From Serilophus lunatus (lineage: Eukaryota > Chordata > Aves > Passeriformes > Eurylaimidae), in contig VXBA01003811.1 of the NCBI GenBank assembly GCA_013399895.1, positions 113,482-177,481 on the forward strand: a stretch of DNA of 64,000 nt, given 5' to 3'. Shown piece by piece: positions 46,963 through 60,100 of the stretch. Position 1 is the first letter of the stretch, and each line of letters starts with the position of its first letter. A model generated the notes under the pieces. It saw nothing but the letters and a program-made list of their open reading frames with translations. It was not told the origin of the DNA and did no database searches. The translations under genes were made by a program, and so were the position numbers.

Positions 46963-49897
46963 CAGTTTCCTATCTATGCTGTTCTGTGTGCTCAGCTGCT
47001 TTTGCAGTGTCCACTTTTGTAACTCTAACTGAAATGGATGCATCCTTGGATATTCCCTCAGGCTGTGGAAATCCTCTCTGGTATGTACAGGCTTTCCTGG
47101 AATGTGGTGCCTATCCTGGACCTCTCACAACACAATACCTTGGTTTATGCACTAAATCCCCTGGTTGCCTGGTCCAAACCTGCCTTCAATTACATTTATA
47201 AACAGAATTAACAATTTTAACTTTACAGAGTCTTTAAATGTTGTGGAGAATAGAATTAAAAGTTCTGTCTGGAAAATAAGGAACTTTTGATTACAGGTAA
47301 GTAGAAAACTTTGAGCTCAACTGAACCATGTGCAAGGCCCTGAGCAGGAACAATGAAATGTGACCATCTCCTGCCCTTAGATAAAGATGTGGATAATATA
47401 AAATGATGAAAAAGATGTTTAAAATATAAAATTTAAAAAAAAAAGAAGATATTGCAATACAACATTCACTTACCTGTGTTAAATCTTAACACCACTTATA
47501 CTGGTTGATTGAATTATATTATCTTCTTTTTGTATGTTGGAATTCTAATTATAGAATTATTTTTCTGGTTCCTAATCAATGTGTAAGAAATTTTCAACAG
47601 ATATTGCTTATTACTGCACATATTCAAAGGCACAGGTGAAGGTGAGTGTCTGTGAATTACATGGCATTGATTGTTTGAATAGGAGCCTTTGGTTTACAGC
47701 ACTAAAACTGAAGTTAATAAACCTGTGTAGTTCCCAGTGAGCTGCACTTATGGACCTGGGATGTGAATTAAGTTGATGTGTATCCAATACCTGTTGCACT
47801 TATATAAATTCATGTTTCCATATGCAATTGCAAGCCAAAATGCAAATAAATTAGATAATTTGTAGATTATTTTAGATCAATTCTGTCTGGTGAGCAAGAA
47901 TGGTTTGGGTGTTTACTTAGCATTAACTTCCCATTTCTGCTTCTTCTTCCTTAGCAGGGAGAAGGAAGAAGACCCTAAAAAAAAAAGAATGAGTTGTGAT
48001 GAAATGTGGATCACCCCAGGCTAAAGAAGGGAATTAGGTAACCCAGCTGCTGCTGGATACAGGTTGAGCAAGAAACTGGTCCAGCTACAAAATATAGTTC
48101 CTCCCTTTTAATCTTGATAATGGCTCTGAAGTGACAGGATGAATTATGCTGTGCTTTGCTCCCCCTCATTTCCCTCAAATAAAAGTGAGGAAATTGCTCT
48201 CACAGAGTGGGTGGGTGTCTGGGATTTTGTAAGACAATTCTGAGTGTGGAAAATGCCGATTTTCAGTCGAGATGGGCTGAATAACTTGATTTTTAAGGAA
48301 AGTTAAAAGGAAAATTATTTAGACTCATTCCTAAAGGTGAGGAAATTGTAAATGCTAATTGTAAGAGAGTAATTCTGCAGAAGGTTATTTTAACTGTAAT
48401 TTTCTATTTCAATGGCTTCTTCAGACTATTTCTGAAAGTGCAATTCCTTCAATAGCTCTGTTATTTCACTTATGAAAGAGAAGATGAAGGGATGAGTTGG
48501 TCCATAACAAATAGAAGGAACACAAAGAAAAGCTGAGTCCTTCAGTTTTCTGCCTCCAGCAATGACTTTTTGGAAAAATAAACCTTATCAACCCTAATAT
48601 TGAAGGACTCATTACATCAGATTCAGCTTGTCCAGCTTTATGAAGTCAAGCATCTAGTCCAGGACAGTGCCTGGGTTTTCTTGTCAATGGAGTGAGATAA
48701 TCATCTCCAGATGTAATTAATGCTGTCCCTTTTCTTAATTCATTGTACAGCAAGGCTACATAAATCATTCAAGCATTCTAAGGCAGACAAAGCTAAGTGA
48801 ATTAATTAATTTACTGTATCTAAACTATCCTGATGCTCACATGATGATGAGACACAGAGATGCCATGAAGCACTTTTTGTATCTGTGTCGACAGACAGCA
48901 TAATCTTTAAACCTGTAGTTCATAAAAAGGGAAATAATCTACATACACTACAGTGAAATAAAGATGAGTTAAAAATACCTATGTTTGCCTACCTATGTTT
49001 AAGTCTCTTTATTTTTAGTCTCATTTCTTCATTTTCAGGTCATTCTGGTTCTGTATTAGTCAGTCACAAACAGAAAAGGAAGATGCTAAACTTAAAAGCA
49101 TTCTTTTACAGACTGCACCTTCAGTATCCTGCATATATGTAGTCTAATTATTAATATGCCTTTTAAAAAATACATATATTTGCAGAGCTGCCATATTGGC
49201 TCCATTAGACTGTTTCATTTAAAGATTAATTAAAAACCAAAGGCTACTTTGTAGGCCAGAGAAATGCTGTGGTGATCACATGATCAGAAAAGAACCAAGC
49301 AAATTTCCAGGTGATGTTTGGAGTGTTTTTCTCCAAATGAAGTGTCACTGTAATCCATATGTATGTGCTTAAGTTTTGCAGAGCAATGTGATTTTTCAGC
49401 TGCACTTTGCAGGAGGAGCCTTTAAGTGCAAAGAAATTTAAAGGAAGTGCTTCTCCTGAGATCCAGTGAAAGAAGCACGTGTTCTGCCCATATGTTGTAG
49501 GAGAGGCTTCTCTGGCAGCTAATTTGGGGTGTTTTGCAACATGTTTTCACCTCTCACTGATGTGACTTGTCTGTACATGCTGACATACCTCAGGTGGGAA
49601 GGCTGGCTGGATCTTTATCTTGGAATGACCAGTTTTCTCCAAATATTAACACTGACAAAGCTGCAGAGTGTGGGCACAGCCTGTAGTGTGGAGGGAATCC
49701 TTGCTGTCTCCTTGCACTTCTTCATCTCCTTGTGCTTCTTCTACTCTTGAAATTCGAGGTTCCCCTCCTTTGGAAGAAAAAGAGGGGGTGGAGAAGCATA
49801 AATATAAGGAATACCCATCTTTGTCTTTCTCTCCAGGAGAAAACGTGCAGTTACTGTGGATGCTGTCACAAATTTCTCTTCAGATTTGCTCTAAGAA

Positions 49898-49936
49898 TAC
49901 GAGTGTAAAGGTCTTTTCCAACCAAAATTATTCCAG
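49898..49936 (+). mobile_element. Possible CR1 3' end remnant
   Basis: AAAGGTCTTTTCCAACC followed by AAAATTATTCCAGG resembles a degraded CR1 end. Confidence 0.5.
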
Positions 49937-50494
49937 GTTTTTCTGCCTTTCTCCATCCCCACCAGTGGTGTGATGGCAATATAATCTTTATGAAATCTCT
50001 CTACTGACTTTCCACCACAAGTGAAACCCCTATTTCACCTTCTCTGCCAGGTAATTGGATATTAATTTTGTTCCTTTCCTTTCATAATTCTATACCATAT
50101 AATTTGAAATTGATTTTTGTTCCTTTTCCTCCATAATTGCAACATATGTAGAGCTTCTAGGCTGTCCCTTTGCCCTTTTCCAAATATTCTTCAGGAGAAC
50201 ATTGTTCTCTGCACATTAAGAAAGGAAGTAATTATGGTTATGACATATAGGACTAAGAAATTAAGAATTATGCAATATTAATCCATCTCTCCCCCACAGA
50301 TTGGCACCATGAAGTGGAAATCAGCTGAGAATATTCCAGGTACACTAAAGCATAATCAGTTAATGAACTGGATAGTGAAAGGTCAGTTTAGCAATGAAGT
50401 CCTAAAAGATTATCTGTAGGAGCCAAGAATTTCTAAGAGACTCCAGACTCTCTCTGATCCTCCTGAGCACAGAGGAGTGTTACATGTAAAGGAA

Positions 50495-50685
50495 TCACCT
50501 GGTTCCAACCCCTGCCATGGGCAGGGACACCTTCCACTATCCCTGGTTGCTCCAAGGCCAATCCAACCTGGCCTTGGACACTTCCAGGGATGGGGCAGCC
50601 ACAGCTTCTCTGGGCAACCTGTTCCAGGGCCTCTCCACCCTCACAGGGAAGAATTCCTATCTAATATCCAATCCTAAACCTACAA
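50495..50685 (-). mobile_element. CR1 LINE fragment next to duplicated module
   Basis: An antisense CR1 piece (TGCCATGGGCAGGGACACC, GGATGGGGCAGCCACAGCTT) ends with ATATCCAATCCTAAACCTAC, where the duplicated module begins. Confidence 0.9.
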
Positions 50686-50689
50686 ATCA

Positions 50690-50905
50690 TCCACTGAAAG
50701 TGTGGATCTCATTGTACTGGCCTGTAAGAGTCTACCTGGCCTCCTAATGCAGGCAGTGAATGGAATTTTAACACTTAATGTTAGGCATATTTGGCCTTGT
50801 AGAGAAAATCAAAGGGGCAAAACCAAAACCAGGACAAATGCTGTTCACTGCAATTCTAAAATAAATTAGGACTGTCTGTGTTTGCAGGGGGAGAGGGACA
50901 TCATC
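50690..50905. repeat. Duplicated non-coding module, copy 2
   Basis: This is the second copy of the module at 43030-43215, on the same strand and 7.65 kb away. It has short indels relative to copy 1 (an extra A-rich piece near 50810-50840) and follows an antisense CR1 piece that departs from the CR1 consensus at about the same point as in copy 1. Confidence 0.75.
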
Positions 50906-52964
50906 CAACTAATATATAGAACAGGGCATAACCTTAACTCTGTTCTCAGTTCTTTACAGGGCCAAGTTTGAAATAATTTGGTTGGGAAATACTTTCACTG
51001 ATTTTCAGGTGTTTGTAGGACAGCTGCTCTCTAGTTGGATCAGGATAACACAGGGGAAAGTTGTGTGGACTTACAAACCTCTGAGTTGCTGAATTTACTA
51101 CCTAATCCTTCCTGTGGGAGTAAGTGATCACACAATTAGTTTTATGTGTAATTTCTGTGTGGAGGTGGCATGTGATTCTTTATGATGACTTCCCTTTCTG
51201 TCCCCTCCTGTAGAATCAAGGTAATTGCTGTCATGCCTGGTGGAGTCTGGGGTATGAGAAACAAGGCTGATGAGGGAAATCACTTCTCCACCAAGGTTAC
51301 AAAATCCCTTCCATTATGCAGCAACTTAAGAATGTGAGCCTAGACATCAACAGAACTTCTGTATCCAACACCTTTCTCTGATTGTTTTCCATTTATCCCA
51401 TTAATTAGAAGTTATCCCATGTTAACATACCCCAGGAGCCACATTCTTTGTGGTTTTAGTTCTTCTCTTCCCTATTCTCGTGACACAGTATCCATAGCCT
51501 GCCTCAAATGACTCTCCAATATATTTTGAGTTTCCATGGAAGCTTCTCCTTCATGTTGACATCCTTGCCTGCCTTGTTCAGACATGCAGAGCTGCATATT
51601 TGGTGCCTCCTCAGCCCTTAATTTGTGACAGGAAACTTCTGGTTTGACTTAGATGGAAGCATTGTCATCAGTTGAAAAACTGAAATGAAGAAAATAGGAA
51701 TAATGCAAGGTTTTCCTTAGAGTGTAAGATGTTAAAAGTGAGAAGTAGTGGGAGAACGACTCCCCCTATGTTCCATCATTTCTTCAAGGGGTTAAGGCAT
51801 CCACCTCACTATTCTGGGTGCATTTATAACCAGAACAGGGCACAATCAGCTCTATTGGCCAAAAAGGGTGTAACATGGTGTGACAGAAAAATCTGATTAT
51901 GTTACTTTGCATTCAGCAAGTCTGTGCAGCAAACCTTGAGTCCCACACTGATGCTTTTTAGGGGGCAGGAGATCAGATCTGCTCTTGGGAAAGAACCTGT
52001 TACATCATGTGAAGCTGCAAGGATACTGTTCTGTCAGTGCCACCCTTACACTGTAAAACCTCGTGTTTCAGCTCAGATATTTCTCTTCTATTCTTTTCTG
52101 CCACCAGGAGACAGGATGTTCTTGCTTGTACATAAATGAAAGTCCTTGGCCTCCCCATGTCTTTGGAGTCACTCATCCAGCTAATGTTTCTCTGGTGTTC
52201 CTTTGGGAGTCAGCAGATCTATTAACCACTTAGGAGGTGCAACAGTTCAGCTTGGAAAAATCAGGTTTTAATCTGCACAAAAGATCCATTTAGCCTTGCC
52301 TGAGATTTTTTTTTTAAATCTAGGCTTGATACATATTTATTAACACAAGGACCACCATGCAGGTGTGGTCCACTTCATCCTGCTGCAAGGAAGAAGGGAT
52401 TACAGAATATAAATATGTGGGATGTGTGAAAAAAACAAGTCATCATTTGATGGTTATCTTTTTAGCAGCTGAGATCTTTCTTGTGAGAAGATAAATTGCA
52501 AAACATCCGTGCTGCCAGACTGGAAATGCTCAATTTTGGCTTAATGTGGGGTTCCAGTAAAAAAAGGGAGCAGCTGGAAGCTTGAAGCAATAGCTGTGGT
52601 GCAGATTAATGAAGGGTTTGTTACCAACTGTATTGTTCCATTGTAAGTACCTACTGATAAAGTAGAATTTATTGTTGTTATCAGCATTTCTATCAGAGCA
52701 ATGTTTGCAGGCTGACACAGCAATAATGTCACATGTCCTGCAACCCACATAACAGCTCCCCCCCTCTCAACAGGTTATGTGGCTTGTTCTGAAGTAATTA
52801 AAGCTTCAGTTATCCGAGGGCTTGATATAATCAATGAAAGGTGTCTTAATATTTCACTACCTCTTTTAGATTTTGGAGGGCACTGCTTAAAATCTAAAGC
52901 TCCAGCTAAGCTCTTGCCTGTCTCCTGTAACCCCCAGGTTCTCAGTGCTGCCTAATACTTCCAC

Positions 52965-53205
52965 TTCCAGTTTGCTCCAAGTCCCATCCAACCTGCCCTT
53001 GCATATTTCCAGGGATGATGCAGCCAGAGCTTCTCCGGGAAACCTGTGCCAGGGCCTCATCACCCTCACATGGAAGAATTTCTCCCTGCTATCCCATCTA
53101 ACCCTGCCCCTCTGGAAGGGTGAAGCCATTTCCCCTTGCTCTGTCACTCCAGGCCCTTTTCCAAAGTCCATCTCCAGCTCTCCCATAACCCCTTTAGGAA
53201 TTGTG
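52965..53205 (-). mobile_element. CR1 LINE fragment upstream of copy C
   Basis: An antisense piece (CAAGTCCCATCCAACCTGCC, GAAGAATTTCTCCCTGCTAT) lies about 0.3 kb left of the copy C CpG island. Confidence 0.88.
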
Positions 53206-53479
53206 CACAGAGTGTTTGGGGGTTTTTGTGTGCTTTCTGTACTAAAAACCTTTGGGACAAAGCTTTTCCCTGCCTGTCTTACTGACCCAGGGGTAGCTGC
53301 AGCTTTACATCAAAGGTGCTTAACGTGCTTCATTCTCGTTTCACCCAAGGGCTTCAGGGACTGTAACATCGAAGCTAAACTGCAGAGTGATCTTATCTTT
53401 CTGGTGTCTTTTAAGGGAAGTCTTCCCTGTGTGAGCCTGTCCTGGGAACCGAATGAGCTTACTGGGAACCCTCCCTAAG

Positions 53480-54110
53480 TGGTCAGGTCCCCCACACCTG
53501 CAGATACCGGGGCTCCTCTGGGGATGCAGAAACAGGGCAGGGAAGGGGCAATTTTTTTAGGGAGCGGGGGGCCAAACCCAATCCAGAGCAGTCGGAGCTT
53601 GTGCAGAAGGCGGGGGCTGGGGCGGGTCCCACTCTTAAATGCCACGGCGGAGCGAGATGACGGGCTGGAGGAACGGGAGGGAGGCGGGAAGGAGGGAGGA
53701 TGGAACGGCTGGGGGGCGGCGGGGAGGGGCGGGCAAGGGATGGGGGCGGGGATGGGGATGGGGACCACGCAGGGNATGCGGCGCTTCACCTGGGAGGAGA
53801 TCGGGCAGCGGAACGGGCGGGGGCCGGCGCCGCAGGAGCGCTGGCTGGTGATCGACAGGAGGGTGTACGACATCTCCCACTTCTACCGCAAGCACCCGGG
53901 AGGGGCCCGGCTCCTCGACAGCCACGCCGGGCAGGACGCCACGGTGAGCGAGGATGGAGCGGGCCCGGGATGCGGGAGGAGAGGGCTGGGGGGGGGAGGC
54001 TTGGGGAATCGGTGGGGCTCAGGCTGCGGGAGAGGGTGAGAGGAATGAAGCGCCGCTGCTTCGTGAGAACCTGCCCTGCCCCAGGATGCGGGCGCGGGCA
54101 GTGAGGATGC
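53480..54110 (+). promoter_or_regulatory. Copy C CpG island / promoter
   Basis: CpG- and G-rich sequence surrounds copy C exon 1. Several GC boxes (GGGGCGGG type, near 53618-53625, 53722-53732 and 53743-53750) lie immediately before or overlap the first candidate ATGs. There is no evident TATA or CCAAT box. The layout resembles copy A rather than copy B. Confidence 0.55.
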
Positions 54111-57100
54111 TCAGCCCGCGGACAGATGTAAATCGAGCCTCTGTTAGTTTAAAGCCATTCCCCTTTGTCCTAAAGGCCCTCTCCAGCTCCATTGGAGCCC
54201 CTTTAGGCGCTGGAATGGGTTCTCAGGTCTCCCCAAGGGCCTTCTCTTCATCCAGATGTCAGATCAACAGCTGGAGCGAGTCCAGAGGACGCGGAGATGC
54301 TCAGAGGGCTGGAGAATCTCTGCTCTGGACACCGAGCTGGAGTGTTCAGCCTGGAGGAGAGGAGGCTCTGGGGACATACAGCTCCTTCCAGTGCCTAAAG
54401 GGCTCCAGGAGAGCTGGAGAGGGACTTTGGACAAGGGCCTGCAGTGACAGGACAAAGGGGAATGGCTGTAAACTAAAAGAGGATGGATTTAGATTCGATA
54501 TAGGAAAGTTTCTGCAATGAGCCCCTGGCACAGGTTGCCCAGAGAAGCCGTGGATGCCCCCCATTCCTGGAAATGTTGGAGGCCAGGGCAAGGTGGGAAA
54601 GCTGCCACCTTGTGGCAACAACAGATTAACTGCTTCCAAAAACATACTTTAGGAAAGGTATCCCTCCTAAATGCCGCACAAATCCTAAATGCTTGGAGGG
54701 AAAACAAAGACAGCGTGCTTTCCCAACCTGGCATTTGGAAAAGTTTCCAGATTGTGGTAAACACACACAAAACCTTTCAGGCAATCCCTGGGAGTTCTTG
54801 CCTTCTAGTGTGTGAAGGAAGGGTAGAAAATAGTGGTAAGTTAACATCTGTTCAAAGATGTGAGAAACGTGATTGTTGCTTTGATATGTATTTTGAAAGA
54901 AAAACAAACAAATGTCCCTGATCTTCCATATATAAGGGATGTTTGAGGTTCATGGAAGAAAGATAATGTTCAATTCACTAAGTTTAAATTTCAGATTCTG
55001 TATGACCTGAACTATGCATTCTGTATTTTCACTCATTTCTCAAATGTTACTACTGCCACATTTATTTCATTTTAGCATGTTGGAATATCCCAGACAATGG
55101 ATGGACCAGATATTTTATTTCTGGGATCTGAGCTGGTTGATTCCATGTCCAGATCATTAAGCCCTGCAAGACTTGAGCCACTTTTGTGTGACCCCAGCAA
55201 AACTGTCCTCACACACAAGTGTAAAGCACATTAAATAAGCTGTGCACCAGAATGGAAAAATGCCTCATTGTTTCCCCCTCTCCCTTTTCAAGGACATGTG
55301 ATAAAACTTCATCTCAAGGGCCATGACATTAATAGTAAGGGCTTTTATTTTGCCCCAGAGATGCTGGAGAAGACATCAATCTTTACCAACTCAGTGCTTT
55401 TGGCTAACAAACAAACAGTTTCATGATACAGTGTGAATTCAACAGGCTCTGGAGTTAGTCTGGGAAGCAGAGACAAAAAAGAAGTGACAGAAGCATTTAT
55501 TTAAAAAATCCACAAGGGTTTAGGTCATCTTAAAATTGTATGGCTTTGCAAAATGTGGTCTGCACACCTTGGAATGGGTCAATTGCTCAATATTTTGGAT
55601 GTGTATTATGAACAACTAAGAAATTAGCTAGAGAAGTTAGAAAAGGAAATGGTCTTTACTACTGTGGTTCCTCCACAGTGAATGCCTTGCTGTTTACAGC
55701 AGATTGAGGTTAGTAACTTAGAATTTGGTTTTCTTACCTTTTCCTTTACTCTTGTGCATTTGCAGGATGCCTTTGTGGCATTCCATGTTGACAAGGTGCT
55801 GGTGAGCAAGTACTTGAAGTCCCTGCAGATTGGGGAGCTGGCACCAGATCAACCCAGTATTGAGCCCACTAAAAATGTAAGTCAGATCAAAGGCAGATTA
55901 AAAGGATATTCTGAGAATAAACCTTGTTCTTCTGTATCTTCACAATTTTTGAGCTACCACTTAGAAACAATACATGGATATTAGTCTAAGTCCACAGTAT
56001 ATGGTTGAGAATGAGATTCCTGAAAGTAATTTTTTTCTTTTCACAGTAACTCTTGTATTGCTCTCATGAATACCACTGTTATCACATCTTCTTTCCCTTG
56101 TTTTGAGAGAGAGCCAAAAAAACCCAGGAATAGTCCTGGAGAACAAATATTCCCTGGCTGCTGTATGGTCTTCATTGCTTCCCACTATCCAAGACTACCT
56201 GTTTTTCCCATTCTTTTTCACCTGCCCTGACTTTTCTTTTGGATAAAGGAGGACAAGGTGATACATGGCCCCACATAACCCAGCCATTAAAACTTCATTT
56301 CCCCAAAATGGTTAGGAAAGTAAGCTGGCAAGCTCCTCTGTGGGTTGGGTTGCATGGAGACAGGAGTCAGGCTTGGGAGGCATTGGCAGAGCTGGCAAAA
56401 AGCAAGGTGGGTTGGTCTATAACCTGTGCTGCGCTCATTCCTTCTCCCACCCTCCTCCCTCAGGGCCCACCAGCCTGGGGGCAGCTGGGCTTTAGGGGCC
56501 AATTTTTAATGCAGGGATTTAACCCTCCCTCGTCAATCCTAGGAAGGGTAAAGTGAAGACATGTAAAAGGAATTGTTTCACCCAAACACTTACCACAAGG
56601 TGGCATGTGAAGTTCATGCACGTGAAGTACAACTTCCATTAGAGACAACCTCCACCTGAGCCCTCTTCTACCTGCTATGGAGATGATGGAAGAAGCATCA
56701 AGGATTAGTCTTAGGGCTTGGAGGTGCAGACATTGTGCTGCTCCTCTGCTCTCTGCACTTTATCAAAGACACAGACGCTGTAAGAGACTGATGATAAAGT
56801 TTATTCTTGTGCAAGCCCAGCTCTTGCCCTTTCAGCCGGTTCCTTTGCTCTTTCTTTCCTCCAGTAAAGTGGGTTTAGGGTCCGAGGACGCAGTGCTACC
56901 CTCTGAAAACAGAGAATGTGTAACACTGGTGCTTCCCCCAGGAAATAATGGTGAAAGACTTCCGGGAATTGCACGATACCGTCGAGAAAATGGGACTTCT
57001 GGAGCCAAATCAACTCTTCTTCTTCCTGCACCTCGCTCACATCCTCCTGCTGGATTCTGCTGCCTGGCTCATTCTCTTCTATTTTGGGACATCCTTAATC

Positions 57101-60100
57101 CCCTTTGTTGTCTCTCTGCTGGTGCTGACCATTTCCCAGGTAAGCAGCGAGGCACCCAGTGGGTGCACAAGGCCTTCCATCAACTTCCACGCACATAATT
57201 CTGTTGCAGTTCTTCATCCTCCATTCCCTTCCTCGGCACAGTCCTCCTTTCTCATAAGAAGATGACAACTATGTGGATGCAAAGAAATTCTGCTCCCACT
57301 AAACCTGGTCTGGGATTCTTCCAGCAATACATTATCTTATGTAAGAGTATCAGGATGTCATAGTCCCTTTCTGATGCTGATTTTGGAGCAGTGTGTGAGA
57401 AATAAATCTGGATATTTCAAAGCAAGGGATGGGTGTAATGCTGTCCTGGTCTCAATTCCTGTTTTATTCTAATTCTTCCAGGTCCAGGCTTCATGGTTAC
57501 AACATGATTTAGGACACCTTTCAGTATTCAGGAAGACCAAGTGGAACCACCTGCTGCACAAGTTTGTGATGTGCCATTTGATTGTAAGTGCCTGACCCTG
57601 GAAAACTGCTGAGATTTAATGGTTTTCCTGTAAAAGTGTATGTTCTGAAGTCTCTGTGCAGGACTGGGGGAAGATGGGGAGTTGGAGAGAGTCTGGCTCT
57701 GAAAGCTTTGTGCTTTTCATACTTTATTCTTCATTTAAACAGGGGGCATCAGCCAAGTGGTGGTCTCTGCTGCACTCCCAGCACCATGCCAAGCCCAACT
57801 GCTTCCACAAAGATCCTGACATCGATATGCACCCTTTCCTGTTCACTCTGGGGACAAAACTCTCAGTGGAGGTCAGTGTATGTTTGTGTGGGAGGAACAC
57901 CCCAGTCAACAAAACCATACTGTAGCATGAAGATCCAAGACAGGGATTTAAAAAGATTGCTTTCATCTGGGTCTGCTTTCTTCACAGTTCACATTAAGTC
58001 CCTTTAACAATTTCTTAAACAGCTGACAAGTTGTACATTTTTGCATTGTGTAAGGGGGGGAAATCCACCACTGTTAACAGTTATAAAAACTATTATAATG
58101 ATTATTAGATAACTTGTAAACATTAATGTAAGTCATGTCTGCAGTTGGCCTGTTAATGTTAATATTAATATTAATGTCTGAGGCTCAGAGATGGAGGTGG
58201 CTTCGGCATGGCTATGTCTTCCAGGAGAAGGCAGAAGCACAGCAGGAATGAATAACCCAGGGCTCTTCCTGGAGCTGTAGGTTGGCAGAAGTCAATTGAA
58301 CATGGAGGATATTCCCAATTTGTACTGCTTGGACACTTCCAGGAGTGTTGAAGCCCTTGGGCTGTGCACCCTCACCAGTTCCTGAGTCCATGTCACAGCA
58401 TCTACAGCAGAGAGATATTTTTCTCCTTGGAAGACCTTTGCCATCATGAAGCTGCCATTTAACTGCACGGAATCAGAGAAGAATATAGGGGGGAAAAAAG
58501 AAGGAAAAATACATGTAACTGTTTCTGACTGCTAATACAACTTAGTCTTAAAACAACAAATTCCTCACAAAATGAATTATGAAGTTGGCAAGAACAAAAA
58601 ATCAAGGAAATTCACCAGCTAAAATTCACCTCTGTCCATGCTCAATGTTATTTTTAGCATAACTTAGTGATCATACATCTTTTAATAGATGAAAGGCATC
58701 AGATCCCTACATTAATGGAAGGAGGGTTTATGGAAAACACATTATTATGTAAATTAATAGGAGGGAGACAGTAGGAATGAGGGTTGTGGGAAATGTGCAA
58801 GAAGATGCTTCTGGGGGAAAAAAAAAAAGTAAGCAGCAAGTTACCTGTGCAAACTGCTTGGTTTCCACCCAGTAATTTATTTTTTGGTTGGTTTTTTTTC
58901 ACAGCTTGGGATCAAAAAGAAAAAATACATGCCCTACAATCACCAGCACAAATACTTCTTCATCAGTGAGTATAGTATCTTCATTCTCCTGCAATACCCT
59001 GAGGGGTATTAATGGGGCTGGTAGATTCTCCTTTTCTCCTGTAGAACTTGAGCAGAACAAAGGTACAATAAAAGAACATAATAACAACCTAATTTTTTGT
59101 AAGAGTTGAAGACCTGACTGGATAAAACCCTGAGTAACTGGTCTGACCTCAGAGCTGGTGCTACTCCAAGATCTTGAGGCCCTTTCCAGCCTGAATTATT
59201 ATATGATCCTACATGAGATCTGGTTTCTGTGCCCTTTTTGACTTGAAACACATGAATTTGGTCTGAGAATTTTTGGCCAAATGGTTAAAGTTTGTTCCAG
59301 AGTAGAAAAAGTAGTGGGGTACACTTAGGTCATCTTAAAATTCTATGGCTTTGCAAAAATAAGTGTACATCTATTTGGACTGAGAAAAGGGAAAAAGAGT
59401 CTTAACTCACTAATTAAGGAAGTTGAGATGAGGCTCGAGGGGCTGTCTGGGAGTTGTATAATGATGGTTAATAAAGTACAGAAAGAGATCAAAGGAAAAA
59501 CTCAGAATTTCTCCCCTGATCTCTGGCCTCACTCCTGCCCTCTTCTTCCCATCTTAGTGAAACTTTATGAAGCTTTATTCCTTTTGCAAAGCAGCACAAT
59601 TTAAACATAGGACAAGGAGATAATCACCTTTTTCCTCTCTCCAAGACAGGCTGAAGTTTCCTGCTTGCCTGAAAATGGACAGTATGAATTTGAACCTTAA
59701 AACCCAGCAGAAATGACTGCTTTGATTTGATTAATTTGACATCATTTTTTATCCTTGATTTGTGAAGAAGGCGGGAACTGCATCCCAGCAGTGTCTGCTC
59801 TCTCTTTTCTGGCTAGACAGAAGTAGCAGAATTAGTTCAGATGTGCATCTCTCAGATATACAACTCTCAGACAGCTGGTTAAGGAAGCTGATCCTATCCC
59901 AGATCTTCCACATCCTCCACAGGGGCTCTGGGTTATGATGTCAGACCACATCTTTCTGTAGTGTTCAAATTTAAAGAACAGTCTGTGAGGGTTTTTGTGG
60001 GGTTTTTTGGGTTTGGGGTTTTTTCTTTTGCAAGTAAAGTGTCTATTTGGAAGGTTGAATTTGTTGAGTTCTCCCAGCCCAAAAGCCCTGGTAGGTGAGG

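Larger units (their letters stand above)
37331..53739. other. Large intergenic region between FADS1 copies B and C
   Basis: This 16.4 kb gap is about twice the A-B gap. It is AT-rich and contains many CR1 fragments, a TA microsatellite (40969-40987), an A/C-rich low-complexity run (45489-45545) and a duplicated non-coding module (43030-43215 and 50690-50905). No intact gene, RNA gene or recognisable desaturase exon was seen. Confidence 0.7.

Noticed and set aside
37331..53739. Possible fourth FADS1 copy or gene remnant in the B-C gap
   Set aside because: No b5, histidine-box or C-terminal exon remnant was recognised; only the non-coding duplicated module hints at an extra unit.
59150..59215. 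Possible CR1 end (CCAAGATCTTGAGGCCCTTTC) in copy C intron 6
   Set aside because: The match is short and degraded, and was not strong enough to annotate.
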